The position numbers and the translations under genes were made by a program. Shown one piece after another: positions 53,417 to 63,370 of a DNA stretch of 64,000 nucleotides. The DNA lies in NCBI RefSeq assembly GCF_900156375.1, contig NZ_FTNK01000012.1, forward strand, positions 62,001 to 126,000, written 5' to 3'. The DNA is from Paenibacillus macquariensis. Its GTDB lineage: Bacteria; Bacillota; Bacilli; Paenibacillales; Paenibacillaceae. How positions within the stretch are numbered: the first letter of the stretch is position 1; every line of letters starts with the position of its first letter. The notes below the pieces were generated by a model that worked only from the letters and a program-made list of their open reading frames with translations, ran no database searches and was not told where the DNA came from.

Positions 53417-54895
53417 TTATACGCCTGCTGCTAGCACCATTACATTTTGTTCATTAGCAATGGAGTGATCTAATTCCCCTTTGATTTGCCCACGGTACAT
53501 CACAAGAATTCGGTTACATATTCCTAGTAACTCTGGAAGATCAGATGAAATAATGATTACAGCCTTTCCTTCGGCAGCCAGCTGTGAGATCAGTTCATAG
53601 ATCTCTCCTTTAGCCCCAACGTCGATACCTCGTGTCGGCTCATCCAGAATGAATAGCTCACTTTCTGCTGCCATCCATTTAGCCAACACAACCTTCTGCT
53701 GATTCCCACCGCTTAAATTTTTAACGGGATTTGTGATTTTATTTACCTTCACATTCAGTTGCTCAATATTCCTCTGAACAAGCTTGCCTTCTACTTGTTT
53801 CCGAATGAAGTGCCATTTGCTTACTTTCCTTGTACAGGTAACCGATATATTCTGACTCACGCTCATATCCAAGAACAACCCGGTATGCTTGCGATCTTCC
53901 GTTGCAAATCCAATTCCCGCCTTTACGGCATCCTCCGGACTGCGGAAATCCGTTTTCTTGCCCTTCCAGAATATAGCTCCTCCATCCGGACGCCAATCAC
54001 CGAATATAGTTCTGACAAGTTCTGTTCTCCCTGCGCCGATAAGTCCTGCAAAACCTATGATTTCACCGCGTTTGACGGAGAAACTAACATCTTCGAAATT
54101 CGGTTTGCGTGTCAGACTCTCTACGCGAAGAATTTCTTCTCCAATGGTATTACGAATGGCCGGATACAATTCATTCAGTTCTCTTCCAACCATCAGATTG
54201 GCAATTTCCTTCTCCGTAAGTCCCTCCATCGGAAGGGTCTTCACAAATTGACCATCCCTAAGTACGGTTAAGCGATCACAAAAACGTTTCAGCTCATTTA
54301 ATCGGTGAGAGATGTAAATGATGGAGACACCTTGGTTCTTGAATTGATAAATAAGATCAAATAATTTCTGAACTTCTCTTTCTTCCAATACGGCGGTAGG
54401 CTCATCCATAATCAGAATCTCTGCGTTCCTCGACATTGCCTTAGCAATCTCAACAATCTGTTGCTCTCCGATGCTAAGACTGGATACAATCGCATTCGGA
54501 TCCAGATTCAAATCAAATCGTTCAAGGAGTTTCTTCGTTTCCCTGTTCATATGGTGGATATTCGAGAACAATCCTAGCTTCTTAGGCTCGCGCCCTAAGA
54601 AAATATTCTCTGCCACTGTCATATTTGGAATGAGATTTAATTCCTGATGAATAATTGAAATACCATAGTTCTGAGAAACATTGGGTGAGGAGAGGATAAC
54701 CTGCTTGCCATTTAGCCGTATCTCGCCTTCATCGGGCTGATAAATACCGGCCAATATTTTCATCAACGTTGATTTTCCCGCTCCATTCTCTCCTACCAAG
54801 GCATGAACTTCACCTTTTTGAAGATTCAAACTCACATTATTAAGCGCTTTCACATTAAAAAAACCTTTGTTTATGCCGATCATCTCTAGTACCAT
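53417..54895 (-). CDS. RbsA-type double ATPase, pair 2
   Basis: The 492-residue protein has NBD1 Walker A GENGAGKST, signature SIGEQQIVEIAKAM, and ILIMDEPTAVL, and NBD2 with GAGRTELVR, LSGGNQQKVVLAK and FILDEPTRGIDVGAK. Both halves look competent by family rules. ATG 54895 is preceded by GGGTGAAAC. Confidence 0.9.
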   Translation of the reverse strand: MVLEMIGINKGFFNVKALNNVSLNLQKGEVHALVGENGAGKSTLMKILAGIYQPDEGEIRLNGKQVILSSPNVSQNYGISIIHQELNLIPNMTVAENIFLGREPKKLGLFSNIHHMNRETKKLLERFDLNLDPNAIVSSLSIGEQQIVEIAKAMSRNAEILIMDEPTAVLEEREVQKLFDLIYQFKNQGVSIIYISHRLNELKRFCDRLTVLRDGQFVKTLPMEGLTEKEIANLMVGRELNELYPAIRNTIGEEILRVESLTRKPNFEDVSFSVKRGEIIGFAGLIGAGRTELVRTIFGDWRPDGGAIFWKGKKTDFRSPEDAVKAGIGFATEDRKHTGLFLDMSVSQNISVTCTRKVSKWHFIRKQVEGKLVQRNIEQLNVKVNKITNPVKNLSGGNQQKVVLAKWMAAESELFILDEPTRGIDVGAKGEIYELISQLAAEGKAVIIISSDLPELLGICNRILVMYRGQIKGELDHSIANEQNVMVLAAGV

Positions 54896-55030
54896 GTTTC
54901 ACCCGCTCCCTATCTACTCGTCTATAAGGTTATTCTAAAGGATCGGAATTATTGGAACAATTAACTAAATTGGGGCAAAACTACATAATCTTGCGGAGGC
55001 GATTGCTCGATCTCTAAGTCGGGGGACAAA

Positions 55031-55060
55031 CAAAAAAACAGCCGCTCAACCGAGCAACTG
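55031..55060 (-). terminator. Strong terminator between the two importer pairs
   Basis: CAGCCGCTC (55039-55047) pairs with GAGCAACTG (55052-55060) with two G-T pairs, and seven A residues on the plus strand read as T on the minus strand. It separates pair 1 from pair 2, which suggests two transcription units. Confidence 0.8.
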
Positions 55061-55075
55061 CCTCCCTAACAAAAA

Positions 55076-56050
55076 TTAGCCTTTACGGCTTTTTCGATAC
55101 AATATAACCAGAACTAGAATCCCCTTTAGAATTCCTTGAAGATATGGAGATACATTTTGCAAATTCATATAGTTACTGATCATCGTTAGCATAAGGACGC
55201 CGCAGACCGTACCGAGAATCGAACCTTTACCACCCTTAAGATTGGATCCACCAATTACAATGGCAGACATCACATCCAGCTCATAAAAGATACCAGAGGT
55301 GCTGGTAGAAATGGAATTGAGCCGTGAAGTCTCGAATACCGCTCCCATCCCTGCAGCTGTACCGCTGATAGCAAAAGCCGTAATGACAATCCATCGGGTC
55401 GGTGCTCCACTTAAGGAAGCTGCCATCGGATTTTGACCGAGCGCATAGATATAACGACCGAGCAACGTTTTAGTAAGAATAATATGAGCGGATACCGCTA
55501 CCACAATCAGTGGAAATACAAGGTTAGGAATACCCCAAGTTGAGCCGTGACCAAGCTCTGTATACCGGATATAATTTCCGTTTAAGGCACCGCCAGAGCC
55601 GTACCACAGCGCAAGCGAACGAAAGATAAACATGGCAGCTATCGTCGTAATGAATGATGGCACACGTCCATAAGCGATAATGAAGCCATTCAGAAAGCCG
55701 ACTATGCACCCGGTAACAACACCGAGAATCATGGATAAGAATATGTCAGTACCAAACACATTTTGACTGGCCATAATCACAGTACCAGAAATGACAAGGA
55801 CAGAGCCAACAGATAGATCGAACATACCAAGTAATACGACAAAATGAACGCCTAGCGCAATAATGCCGATCATCGATGCTTGTCTCACAATATTGACCAT
55901 ATTTTCCCAAGTGAAGAAGTAATGGCTAGTCATTGATGCAATAACGAATATGATAAGCATAGAAGCCAACGATTTGTAGTTTGCCAGCCACTTGATTGCA
56001 TGAATACGCTCCAAATGGGTTAATTGCATCCTCCGCTTATTGATAAGCAT
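55076..56050 (-). CDS. RbsC-type sugar permease, pair 1
   Basis: The 324-residue permease has VLLGMFDLSVGSVLVISGTV (the family normally has GGIDLSVG, so this is diverged), GFIIAYGRVPSFITTIAAM, TSRLNSISTSTSGIFYELDV and a C-terminal tail with KSRKG. It shares a TSRLNSISTSTSG stretch with the pair 2 permease, which indicates common descent. It lies 12 bases after the pair 1 ATPase. Confidence 0.88.
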   Translation of the reverse strand: MLINKRRMQLTHLERIHAIKWLANYKSLASMLIIFVIASMTSHYFFTWENMVNIVRQASMIGIIALGVHFVVLLGMFDLSVGSVLVISGTVIMASQNVFGTDIFLSMILGVVTGCIVGFLNGFIIAYGRVPSFITTIAAMFIFRSLALWYGSGGALNGNYIRYTELGHGSTWGIPNLVFPLIVVAVSAHIILTKTLLGRYIYALGQNPMAASLSGAPTRWIVITAFAISGTAAGMGAVFETSRLNSISTSTSGIFYELDVMSAIVIGGSNLKGGKGSILGTVCGVLMLTMISNYMNLQNVSPYLQGILKGILVLVILYRKSRKG

Positions 56051-56061
56051 ATCCTTTCCCC

Positions 56062-57558
56062 CTAGCTTTGTAATCCCGAGGCTGCGCTCAGTATTCGCTC
56101 CTCTGTCGCAAATTCATGAAGGATCTGGTCAACGATACGACCCTCATGCATGACAAGAATTCGGGTGCACAGGCCAATTAATTCCGATAAGTCGGAGGAA
56201 ATTACAATCATGCCCTTGCCCTCCTGAACAAGCTCATGGATGACGACATACAGTTCACTCTTCGCTCCGATATCAATCCCACATGTCGGTTCATTCAAAA
56301 TATAGAGATCGCTATCTGCTACCAGCCATCTGCCAAACATCACTTTCTGCTGATTACCTCCGCTCAAAAATTTAATTTCCTGCTCAGGATCAATCATTTT
56401 AATATCCAATTGAAGGACGGCGTCTAGTGCTTTGCTCTGTTCCTTCTGTTCGTTAATAAATTGCCATTTATTCAGCCTTCGCAAACCGGATATCGTCAGA
56501 TTACGAGAAACGGGCATATCCGAGAACATACCTGCCTTGGCACGATCCCTATCCACCAATCCAAACCGATGATGGATAGCTTGTCTTGGGCTTCTAAATT
56601 CAACCTTTTCATTCCGCCAGTAAATGGAGCCTTCATCCGTTCGTACTCGACCAAATAAAGCATTGGCAAGCTCTGAGCCTCCTGAATCGGCAAGTCCTGC
56701 AAATCCTAAGATCTCACCTTCGTGGAGGGTAAAATCGATATCCGTAAACTGATTTCTCTTGCCTAGTCCAACCACCCGCATTAATTCCTCACCTACTTCG
56801 ATAGGAACTGGAGGGAAATAATGTGACAGCTCTTTCCCCACTATATAGGTAATAATTTCCTTCTCGTTAAAACCCTTCGCCTCGCGAGTAATGACATGCT
56901 GACCGTCACGCAAAATCGTAACTCGATCGCAAATACCCTGCACCTCTTTTAACCGATGTGTGATATAAATAATGCCTACACCTTCGGACTTGAACGTCTC
57001 TATCATTCGAAATAATCGATCACATTCCTGTTCCGTCAAGCTCGCCGTAGGTTCATCCATAATCATAATTCTGCATTGCCGGGAAATTGCTTTCGCAATG
57101 GCAACGGTTTGCTGCTCACTGATCGATAAATCCCGAACAAGCGTGGTAGGATGAAAGGAATAGCCCAACTGCTTCAAGATTTTTTTCGCTTCACGCTTCA
57201 TTTTACTGTAATGGGTGAATAGGCCAAATAGCTTCGGCTCCCGCCCCAAGAAGATATTTTCAGCTATCGTCATATTCGGTACTAGAGCAGTCTCTTGATA
57301 AATCGTAGAGATTCCGAGCCTCTGCGCCTCTAGTGTCGATGGTATTCGGACGAGGTTACCATCCAAATAGATTTCACCATTGTCTGGTTCCTCTACCCCG
57401 GATATTAACTTCACTAGCGTTGATTTCCCGGCTCCATTCTGTCCTAGAATGGCATGCACCTCACCTTGCTTAAGGTCGAAATTCACATGATCCAACACCG
57501 TCACACCAAAATAAGATTTGGTCAAATTGTTCAATTGCAAGAGCAAGGCCTTCACCAC
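56062..57558 (-). CDS. RbsA-type double ATPase, pair 1, NBD2 degenerate
   Basis: The 498-residue protein has NBD1 Walker A GQNGAGKST, signature LSISEQQTVAIAKAIS and IMIMDEPTASL. NBD2 is diverged: the GRTE-like motif reads DSGGSELA, and Walker B reads YILNEPTCGIDIG with Asn where Asp is usual, though LSGGNQQK is kept. The start is uncertain; GTG 57558 or 57555 or TTG 57546/57540 are possible. It lacks its own binding protein. Confidence 0.85.
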   Translation of the reverse strand: MVKALLLQLNNLTKSYFGVTVLDHVNFDLKQGEVHAILGQNGAGKSTLVKLISGVEEPDNGEIYLDGNLVRIPSTLEAQRLGISTIYQETALVPNMTIAENIFLGREPKLFGLFTHYSKMKREAKKILKQLGYSFHPTTLVRDLSISEQQTVAIAKAISRQCRIMIMDEPTASLTEQECDRLFRMIETFKSEGVGIIYITHRLKEVQGICDRVTILRDGQHVITREAKGFNEKEIITYIVGKELSHYFPPVPIEVGEELMRVVGLGKRNQFTDIDFTLHEGEILGFAGLADSGGSELANALFGRVRTDEGSIYWRNEKVEFRSPRQAIHHRFGLVDRDRAKAGMFSDMPVSRNLTISGLRRLNKWQFINEQKEQSKALDAVLQLDIKMIDPEQEIKFLSGGNQQKVMFGRWLVADSDLYILNEPTCGIDIGAKSELYVVIHELVQEGKGMIVISSDLSELIGLCTRILVMHEGRIVDQILHEFATEERILSAASGLQS

Positions 57559-57747
57559 CTCAGTGAATTTCCAGTATCAGTACATATCCCCGTTCACCAG
57601 ACCTTACTGATTTCATACACAAAGTCTAGAGGAACAAGTAGACAAAATAAATTAACTATCTTGTGATAAATGATCAGTTTCTTGCTAGTCGAATTATTTC
57701 GACTTGATTTCATGGTAGATTTTAGAAATAATGATAACATGAATTTG

Positions 57748-57763
57748 TTGTAAGCGCTGTATA
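57748..57763. promoter_or_regulatory. cre-like catabolite site in the AraC-importer intergenic region
   Basis: TTGTAAGCGCTGTATA matches the CcpA consensus (WTGNAANCGNWNNCWW) with one mismatch. It lies in the 245-base divergent region between the AraC gene and the first ATPase, so glucose repression of the locus is plausible. Confidence 0.6.
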
Positions 57764-57803
57764 TTTTACACTCCCTTAGAGACGGAAGGTGATTTCTGTA
57801 AAC

Positions 57804-58607
57804 ATGTCCAACCCGGCCATTTTATTAGAGACGCCACGTCTCGTCTCTGTTTCATATCTGCAGGATTTGATTACCAGTGATAATAGCCCCAGAGAAAATA
57901 TCTTCACGGAGTTACTTCTGATTCAAGGTGGACGAGGAGAAATTCATTTTGACAATCAGGTAGTATCCGTCAGGGAAGGGGACCTAATGGTCTGCAACCC
58001 TGGAGTCAAGCTCCTCACACGCTCTTCCGACGATTACCCTCTTAAAGGCATTCGTATTCTAATAGGTAATATTAAGCTTCATGAAATGCCGCCAGATATT
58101 TTAATAGATGCATCGAAGAATCCGATTCTCCATCTTCAGAAAAACTATGATATCCTTTCACGTTATTTCACAAATGTGCTTCTGGAAAATACAGATCTTA
58201 AGCTAGGCAGCCAGGACTTAATCTCCTTCATGCTCCAAAGCATAATCATTCACATTATACGAATCGCTAATCAGCCGAAGGAAACCGCCAACATATCCAC
58301 AATCTCTCGGAATGCAAGAGATTATATCCAAGAGAATTACGCACAGGATCTTTCGCTTAGCATGCTAGCATCATTTGTTTTTGTAAGTCCCTATCATCTC
58401 GCTCATATCTTCAAAGAAGAGATTGGTATGTCTCCCATTCAATACATGATTAAATGCCGGATAGATGAAGCGAAACGTATGCTGGCTCAAACCGACCTTT
58501 CAGTTAGAGAAATCGCTCAACATATCGGATATCCAAATGCAAATTATTTTAATATTTTATTCAAAAAAATAACTGGGGAATCACCAGGCAAGTTCCGAAA
58601 GTACTAA
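57804..58607 (+). CDS. AraC family regulator of the sugar locus
   Basis: The 267-residue protein has an N-terminal cupin-like sensor (IQGGRGEIHFDNQVVSVREG) and a C-terminal double helix-turn-helix (about 165-266) with LSLSMLASFVFVSPYHLAHI and IGYPNANYFNILFKKITGES. ATG 57804 follows GGAAGGTGAT; GTG 57789 is an alternative with no ribosome site. Divergent from the importer operon. Confidence 0.85.
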   Translation: MSNPAILLETPRLVSVSYLQDLITSDNSPRENIFTELLLIQGGRGEIHFDNQVVSVREGDLMVCNPGVKLLTRSSDDYPLKGIRILIGNIKLHEMPPDILIDASKNPILHLQKNYDILSRYFTNVLLENTDLKLGSQDLISFMLQSIIIHIIRIANQPKETANISTISRNARDYIQENYAQDLSLSMLASFVFVSPYHLAHIFKEEIGMSPIQYMIKCRIDEAKRMLAQTDLSVREIAQHIGYPNANYFNILFKKITGESPGKFRKY

Positions 58608-58719
58608 TGATTTCCTTGATAGGTTTGGAGCCTATCCTCCATCTCCAACACAATGCGGTTTTTTTGCCCTCCCCTCCCATAAATCTCTAATATCTTTGGA
58701 ATAAATCAGTTGAAAAAGT

Positions 58720-58754
58720 AAAAAAATCCTCTTCCCCAGTGAAGGAGAAGAGGA
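58720..58754 (-). terminator. Terminator of the large AraC sensor gene
   Basis: TCCTCTTCCCC (58727-58737) pairs with GGAGAAGAGGA (58744-58754) with one mismatch; six A residues read as T on the minus strand. Confidence 0.75.
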
Positions 58755-58766
58755 CTAAACACATAT

Positions 58767-61136
58767 TTAATCATCATCATTCGAATCCTGTCCCAACTGT
58801 AGCCTGTATTCGCTGAGAGACTTACCAAAATGCTTCTTGAATCGAGTGTAAAAATAATTATTTCTTTCAAGACCAACCATCTCTATAATCGCTGACAAAG
58901 GCAGCTGGGAATTGTGCATATTATCATCAAGCTTTTGCATGCGAAAATCAAAGATGTATTGTGCAATCGACTGACCGTTTGACGTTTTAAACAATCGACC
59001 TACATAATTCGGAGACATACGCAACTTTTCAGCAATTGAACTTAAACATAAGCCAGTATTGGAATATTCCTGTTCTACAATTCCGATAATGCGCTGAATT
59101 AAATAATCGTTACTGTTTGACGTGTTTTTAAACAACATTACCTTACTGCAGAGCTTTGTCAAAAAGGTATTCATAACATCATCGATATCTGTGTTCACTT
59201 CTGCATCATGCAGATTGTGCAACAGATCCTGCAGGAATAGATCTTGATTATCCTTTATGGCAGGCATTTTGCTAAATACACCGGAGTAAATACAATAAAT
59301 CAAATGTATAATGCACGATATGATTTCATTATAAGAACATGTATACAACTTGTTATTGATAGATTGATATATGACAATAGCACCTTCAATATCTCCTTCA
59401 AGTACTTTTTCGATTAACTGTTCTTCCTTCTTCACAGGTACATGGAAATCATCCATATTGATTTCATCCATCATATAAGGAGAAATAATGCATCCATGTC
59501 CATACCGAATCTTGAGTTGAATTGAACCCTTCAAATTGTTATACATGCTAGGCAAATGTTCCATTCCCTTAAACAAGGTGCTGTACGTCATAGATAAAGA
59601 TATATGAATAAATTGTTGCGTTTTAACTTGTACTTCGCGTAAATATTCCTCTATTTTTTCCTGCACTAACTTAAATTGCGTTACTTCTGCACAATCAACT
59701 AACACTACAAATTTATCAGAATCACAACTGAATATTTCACATGGAATTTCCTCCGCTACTTCTGCTGCAATATTCACAATGGCATAACGCAATGCCAACC
59801 GCTCTTCTTGACTATTTCCTGACATAAATACACTGTAATTATCTATTTTGAACAGACACATACACAGCTGATTTGAGACGATATAATTCAAGTCCAGATC
59901 ATGAAGCTTGTTCAGAATGGTATTCATCGAATACGTTGATCTTTCATTTAACAGAGAATTCAGTAAATCTTGTTTAACAGCATAGCCGGTTTCGCGCATG
60001 ATTGTATCAAGTTGTAAATTTTGCTCCTTCATCGATTCAAATACCGAAAGAATAACTTGAAATTCTGCTGTGTCAGACACGAGTGGATCGCTTTTTTCAG
60101 GAGCTTCCCCATTTATGAATTTCGTAATGGCTTGAATAGGATTGTTCAGTCTGCGTGCCAAGAATAGGCAAATGACCGCGCAAACAATAAATACAGCTAC
60201 TCCGATCCCCCCCGACACGATTGATTCGGTGATTACATCCTTGAAAATTTTTTTGACGGGTGTAACGCCCATGATGTACCAGTTATTTGCATTACTTTTA
60301 CTGCTCGAAACAAGATAACTGATTCCGCCAATTTTTTGCACCTGATTCACGATACCGTCCAGTTCCTGCGCTTTCCGGCCTAATGTCCGAACTTCACTCA
60401 TGTCATGGGCAAAATCCGGTGAGAGGGCCATGCTTAAAATAGAACCGTTGGAGTCAACCACTAAAAAAGATGTGTCAGGAACTGAATCACTACTGTTAAT
60501 CGCTCGGATAGATTTAGTAAGCGCTTCCGTTCGGATGTTGACAACGATAGCATTTTTTAAACCAGACGCCGTCGTCCCTGGTTCAAATAATATATATGAA
60601 CACACATTTGCCGATTGTGTCGCTTCATCAACAGATGCCACAATGGGGCGACCAAGATAATCGGCCACAAAATTTTTGTCAGTTAATATCTTTGCAATAT
60701 CCTGATCTGAAAATGCAGATGCCGATCGTCTTTCTCCGCTTCGTGAGGAATAAAACAAATCCATCCCCGCATTGTAAAGATACACACTGTCGATATCTTG
60801 CAGTGTCAGAAAGTGATTGTCTATGACCCTACTTGCCCAAAGTTCCACAAACTCATCCGTTTCCTTCAAATTTAAAAATTCGATGATGTACTTGTCACTG
60901 TACAGTGCATTGCCTAATTTTTTTGCGGTCTCGTCAAGATAGGTAATACTATAATTAGACTGGGCAATCAGTTTTTCATTATATCGGCTAATCAATGAAT
61001 TCGTATTGTGCAAATAAGTAAACGTCAAAGAACTCGTAAGTAAAACAGTGACGATGATCGAGATAATCAAAAAAGAGAAAAAAGATTTGCGAAGAAAGCT
61101 CGTACTGCCTTTCCTTGTTTTATTTGAAAGCTTCAT
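58767..61136 (-). CDS. Membrane sensor / AraC-type regulator (YesN-like, dCache)
   Basis: The 789-residue protein has a first transmembrane helix (about 20-42), an extracytoplasmic dCache-like sensor (about 45-295), a second helix (about 302-325, GIGVAVFIVCAVICLFLARR), then a middle domain, and a C-terminal AraC helix-turn-helix (about 690-785) with LSSIAEKLRMSPNYVGRLFK and GLERNNYFYTRFKKHFGKS. It combines sensing and DNA binding in one chain, as in YesN/LytS-type sugar regulators. It is divergent from lplB, so it should control that operon. Confidence 0.88.
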   Translation of the reverse strand: MKLSNKTRKGSTSFLRKSFFSFLIISIIVTVLLTSSLTFTYLHNTNSLISRYNEKLIAQSNYSITYLDETAKKLGNALYSDKYIIEFLNLKETDEFVELWASRVIDNHFLTLQDIDSVYLYNAGMDLFYSSRSGERRSASAFSDQDIAKILTDKNFVADYLGRPIVASVDEATQSANVCSYILFEPGTTASGLKNAIVVNIRTEALTKSIRAINSSDSVPDTSFLVVDSNGSILSMALSPDFAHDMSEVRTLGRKAQELDGIVNQVQKIGGISYLVSSSKSNANNWYIMGVTPVKKIFKDVITESIVSGGIGVAVFIVCAVICLFLARRLNNPIQAITKFINGEAPEKSDPLVSDTAEFQVILSVFESMKEQNLQLDTIMRETGYAVKQDLLNSLLNERSTYSMNTILNKLHDLDLNYIVSNQLCMCLFKIDNYSVFMSGNSQEERLALRYAIVNIAAEVAEEIPCEIFSCDSDKFVVLVDCAEVTQFKLVQEKIEEYLREVQVKTQQFIHISLSMTYSTLFKGMEHLPSMYNNLKGSIQLKIRYGHGCIISPYMMDEINMDDFHVPVKKEEQLIEKVLEGDIEGAIVIYQSINNKLYTCSYNEIISCIIHLIYCIYSGVFSKMPAIKDNQDLFLQDLLHNLHDAEVNTDIDDVMNTFLTKLCSKVMLFKNTSNSNDYLIQRIIGIVEQEYSNTGLCLSSIAEKLRMSPNYVGRLFKTSNGQSIAQYIFDFRMQKLDDNMHNSQLPLSAIIEMVGLERNNYFYTRFKKHFGKSLSEYRLQLGQDSNDDD

Positions 61137-61252
61137 TGCGACCCCCTAGGTTTTCTATGTATTATTTTGATAATTATATAATGATAAATTAATTATACCT
61201 CAATGATTTATAACACTTTGTAGAAATTGTTATTTTTTAGAGATGCACAGTG

Positions 61253-61280
61253 TTGAAAAACAAATATAACAACATATTTA
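61253..61280 (+). promoter_or_regulatory. Likely promoter of the lpl operon
   Basis: TTGAAA (61253-61258) is 16 bases from TATTTA (61275-61280). An inverted repeat of the AACAAATA/TATTTGTT type overlaps the -10 region (about 61259-61288), a plausible regulator site. Confidence 0.45.
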
Positions 61281-61288
61281 TTTGTTGT

Positions 61289-61298
61289 CCCCCCCCCC
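61289..61298. repeat. C10 homopolymer tract in the lpl leader
   Basis: Ten consecutive C residues lie at about +1 to +10 of the predicted lpl transcript. The surrounding genome is AT-rich. Confidence 0.7.
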
Positions 61299-61355
61299 AC
61301 TCTTAGCTACAGTGATAGCAGACATACAAATGATGAAAAGAAAGGGGGTGAAACA

Positions 61356-62327
61356 ATGAAGACGATTACAAATGCAATTCCGAATCGTAAGGTTAAGCCT
61401 CGCAAGAGATTGCGTAGCGCACGCCGTCAAATGCCTTTCTATTTATTGATGGCACCAGGATTAATTTTAATTGCGATCTTATCTTACTTTCCGATGGTCG
61501 GCGTTATCATTGCCTTCAAAGATTACAATGCACGCGATGGTATTTTCGGAAGTCCATGGAAGGACCCGCTATTCAAAAACTTTGAGTTTTTCTTCAAATC
61601 AGACATAGCTAAAAGTGTTACCTTCAATACACTTTTTTACAATTTAATACAAGTAGTTTCCGTTACGCTTTGCGCATTGGCACTAGCTATTTTATTAAAT
61701 GAAGTAAAAAACAAATTTGTATCTGCTACCTATAAGGGATCGATTTTGCTACCGACCTTCCTCTCATGGATTGTCATCCAGTTCATTCTCTTCAGCCTGT
61801 TGAGTGTTGACCGTGGTATTGTCAACAGTGTGATTACAGATAACGGCGGAGAGGCCATTTACTGGTACAGTGAGCCTTCTTACTGGCGATACATCTTACC
61901 GATAGCTTATCTATGGAAGAACGTCGGTTACTTTTCAGTGCTGTATGTGGCGGCGATTGCCGGGATTAACACCGACTACTATGAAGCTGCGCAACTGGAC
62001 GGTGCATCGAAGTGGCAACGTGTTAAACATATTACATTGCCGCTTTTGCAACCGACCATCATTGTTCTTTCACTGCTGTGGGTTGGGAAATTGTTCAACG
62101 GCGGTTTGGGTGACTGGAACGGATTCTACACGCTTCCAAATGATGCGGGTGCTCTTTACTCAACAACAGACGTTATCGACACACTTGTATTCCGCTCTCT
62201 GAAAAAAGTCAATGACTACGGCATGTCGTCGGCAATTGGTTTATATCAAGCGGTAGTTGGTTTCTTCCTAGTGTTGATCTCGAATTACATCATTAAAAAG
62301 AGGGATCCCGATAGCTCACTATTTTAA
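61356..62327 (+). CDS. Carbohydrate ABC permease, LplB-type
   Basis: The 323-residue inner-membrane permease has six or so helices, the basic start and the EAA loop EAAQLDGASKWQRVKHI (about 210-226) that docks the ATPase. The N-terminus KPRKRLRSARRQMPFYLLMA is typical of LplB/YteP. GGGGG precedes ATG 61356. It should work with LplC and the binding protein on oligosaccharides; the ATPase is usually a shared MsmX-type protein elsewhere in the genome. Confidence 0.9.
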   Translation: MKTITNAIPNRKVKPRKRLRSARRQMPFYLLMAPGLILIAILSYFPMVGVIIAFKDYNARDGIFGSPWKDPLFKNFEFFFKSDIAKSVTFNTLFYNLIQVVSVTLCALALAILLNEVKNKFVSATYKGSILLPTFLSWIVIQFILFSLLSVDRGIVNSVITDNGGEAIYWYSEPSYWRYILPIAYLWKNVGYFSVLYVAAIAGINTDYYEAAQLDGASKWQRVKHITLPLLQPTIIVLSLLWVGKLFNGGLGDWNGFYTLPNDAGALYSTTDVIDTLVFRSLKKVNDYGMSSAIGLYQAVVGFFLVLISNYIIKKRDPDSSLF

Positions 62328-62430
62328 CGATCCGAAAGGATGAAAATTGCACTTTCTGATCGGTCTGCAGAAACGGAATGCTGTCTTTGAAAAAAAGACT
62401 TAAAGCCGTTTCAAATTGGGAGGTAACTAC

Positions 62431-63318
62431 ATGCTTTATAGAAAACTACATTTTTCAAAATTAGTGATTCATCTTATGTTCATTGCCATGAGTCTAGCAT
62501 GCATACTTCCGCTGCTGTTAGTTGTATCCATATCATTTACGGACGAACGATCGCTGATGCTCGATGGATATCGCCTCTGGCCCAAAGAGTTCAGTTTGAA
62601 TGCTTACAAGTATGTATTTAATGGAGCAGGCTCTATTCTGAATGCATATGCGGTTACGGTCTTTGTGACAGTTGTTGGCACACTTTTACATTTGCTGTTT
62701 ACTTCCATGCTGGCGTATTCACTGACACGGCCTGAAGTAACTCATCGCAAGGCGCTCTCATTCTTTGTGTATCTTCCGGTTCTGTTTAACGGTGGTCTTG
62801 TTCCTTCGTATATTTTGATGACGCGAATTTTACATCTGAAGGATACCATCTGGGTGCTGATTGTCGTCGGTCTGGTGTCGGCGGTAAACATACTGATTAT
62901 GAAAAATTTCTTCCGTACGATTCCAGAGTCATTAATTGAGTCAGCGCGTATCGATGGCTCGGGTGAAATCCATACTTTTTTCCGGATTGTACTTCCGCTT
63001 TCTAAACCATCGTTGGCAACCATCGGTTTGTTTGTATCCATTGGCTACTGGAATGATTGGATGACCGCATCATTGTACATTGAATCACAAAAACTGCGCC
63101 CCCTACAATATCTGCTGCAATCTTTGATGAACAACATTGGATATTTGCAGTCGAACTCACAAGCTTCACGGTCAATGGAGGCTGCAATTGGAATGCTACC
63201 TAGTGAAGGCGCGCGCATGGCAACTTGCGTACTCGCCATCGGCCCTATTATTTTGCTGTATCCATTACTGCAAAAGTACTTTGAAAAAGGCTTGACAATA
63301 GGTGCTGTAAAAGAGTAA
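62431..63318 (+). CDS. Carbohydrate ABC permease, LplC-type
   Basis: The 295-residue permease has the LplC/YtcP start (LYRKLHFSKLVIH), SISFTDERSLMLDGYRLWP and the EAA loop ESARIDGSGEIHTFFRI. I start at ATG 62431 after GGGAGG; the frame also has a TTG at 62416. It lies 103 bases after lplB and precedes the binding-protein gene. Confidence 0.9.
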   Translation: MLYRKLHFSKLVIHLMFIAMSLACILPLLLVVSISFTDERSLMLDGYRLWPKEFSLNAYKYVFNGAGSILNAYAVTVFVTVVGTLLHLLFTSMLAYSLTRPEVTHRKALSFFVYLPVLFNGGLVPSYILMTRILHLKDTIWVLIVVGLVSAVNILIMKNFFRTIPESLIESARIDGSGEIHTFFRIVLPLSKPSLATIGLFVSIGYWNDWMTASLYIESQKLRPLQYLLQSLMNNIGYLQSNSQASRSMEAAIGMLPSEGARMATCVLAIGPIILLYPLLQKYFEKGLTIGAVKE

Positions 63319-63370
63319 TTTTACCGGGTAACACACCCGGAGAATTAAATAAATATCAGGGGGAACTACT

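Noticed and set aside
58617..58640. Small hairpin after the AraC gene at 57804
   Set aside because: Stem is short and no T tract follows.
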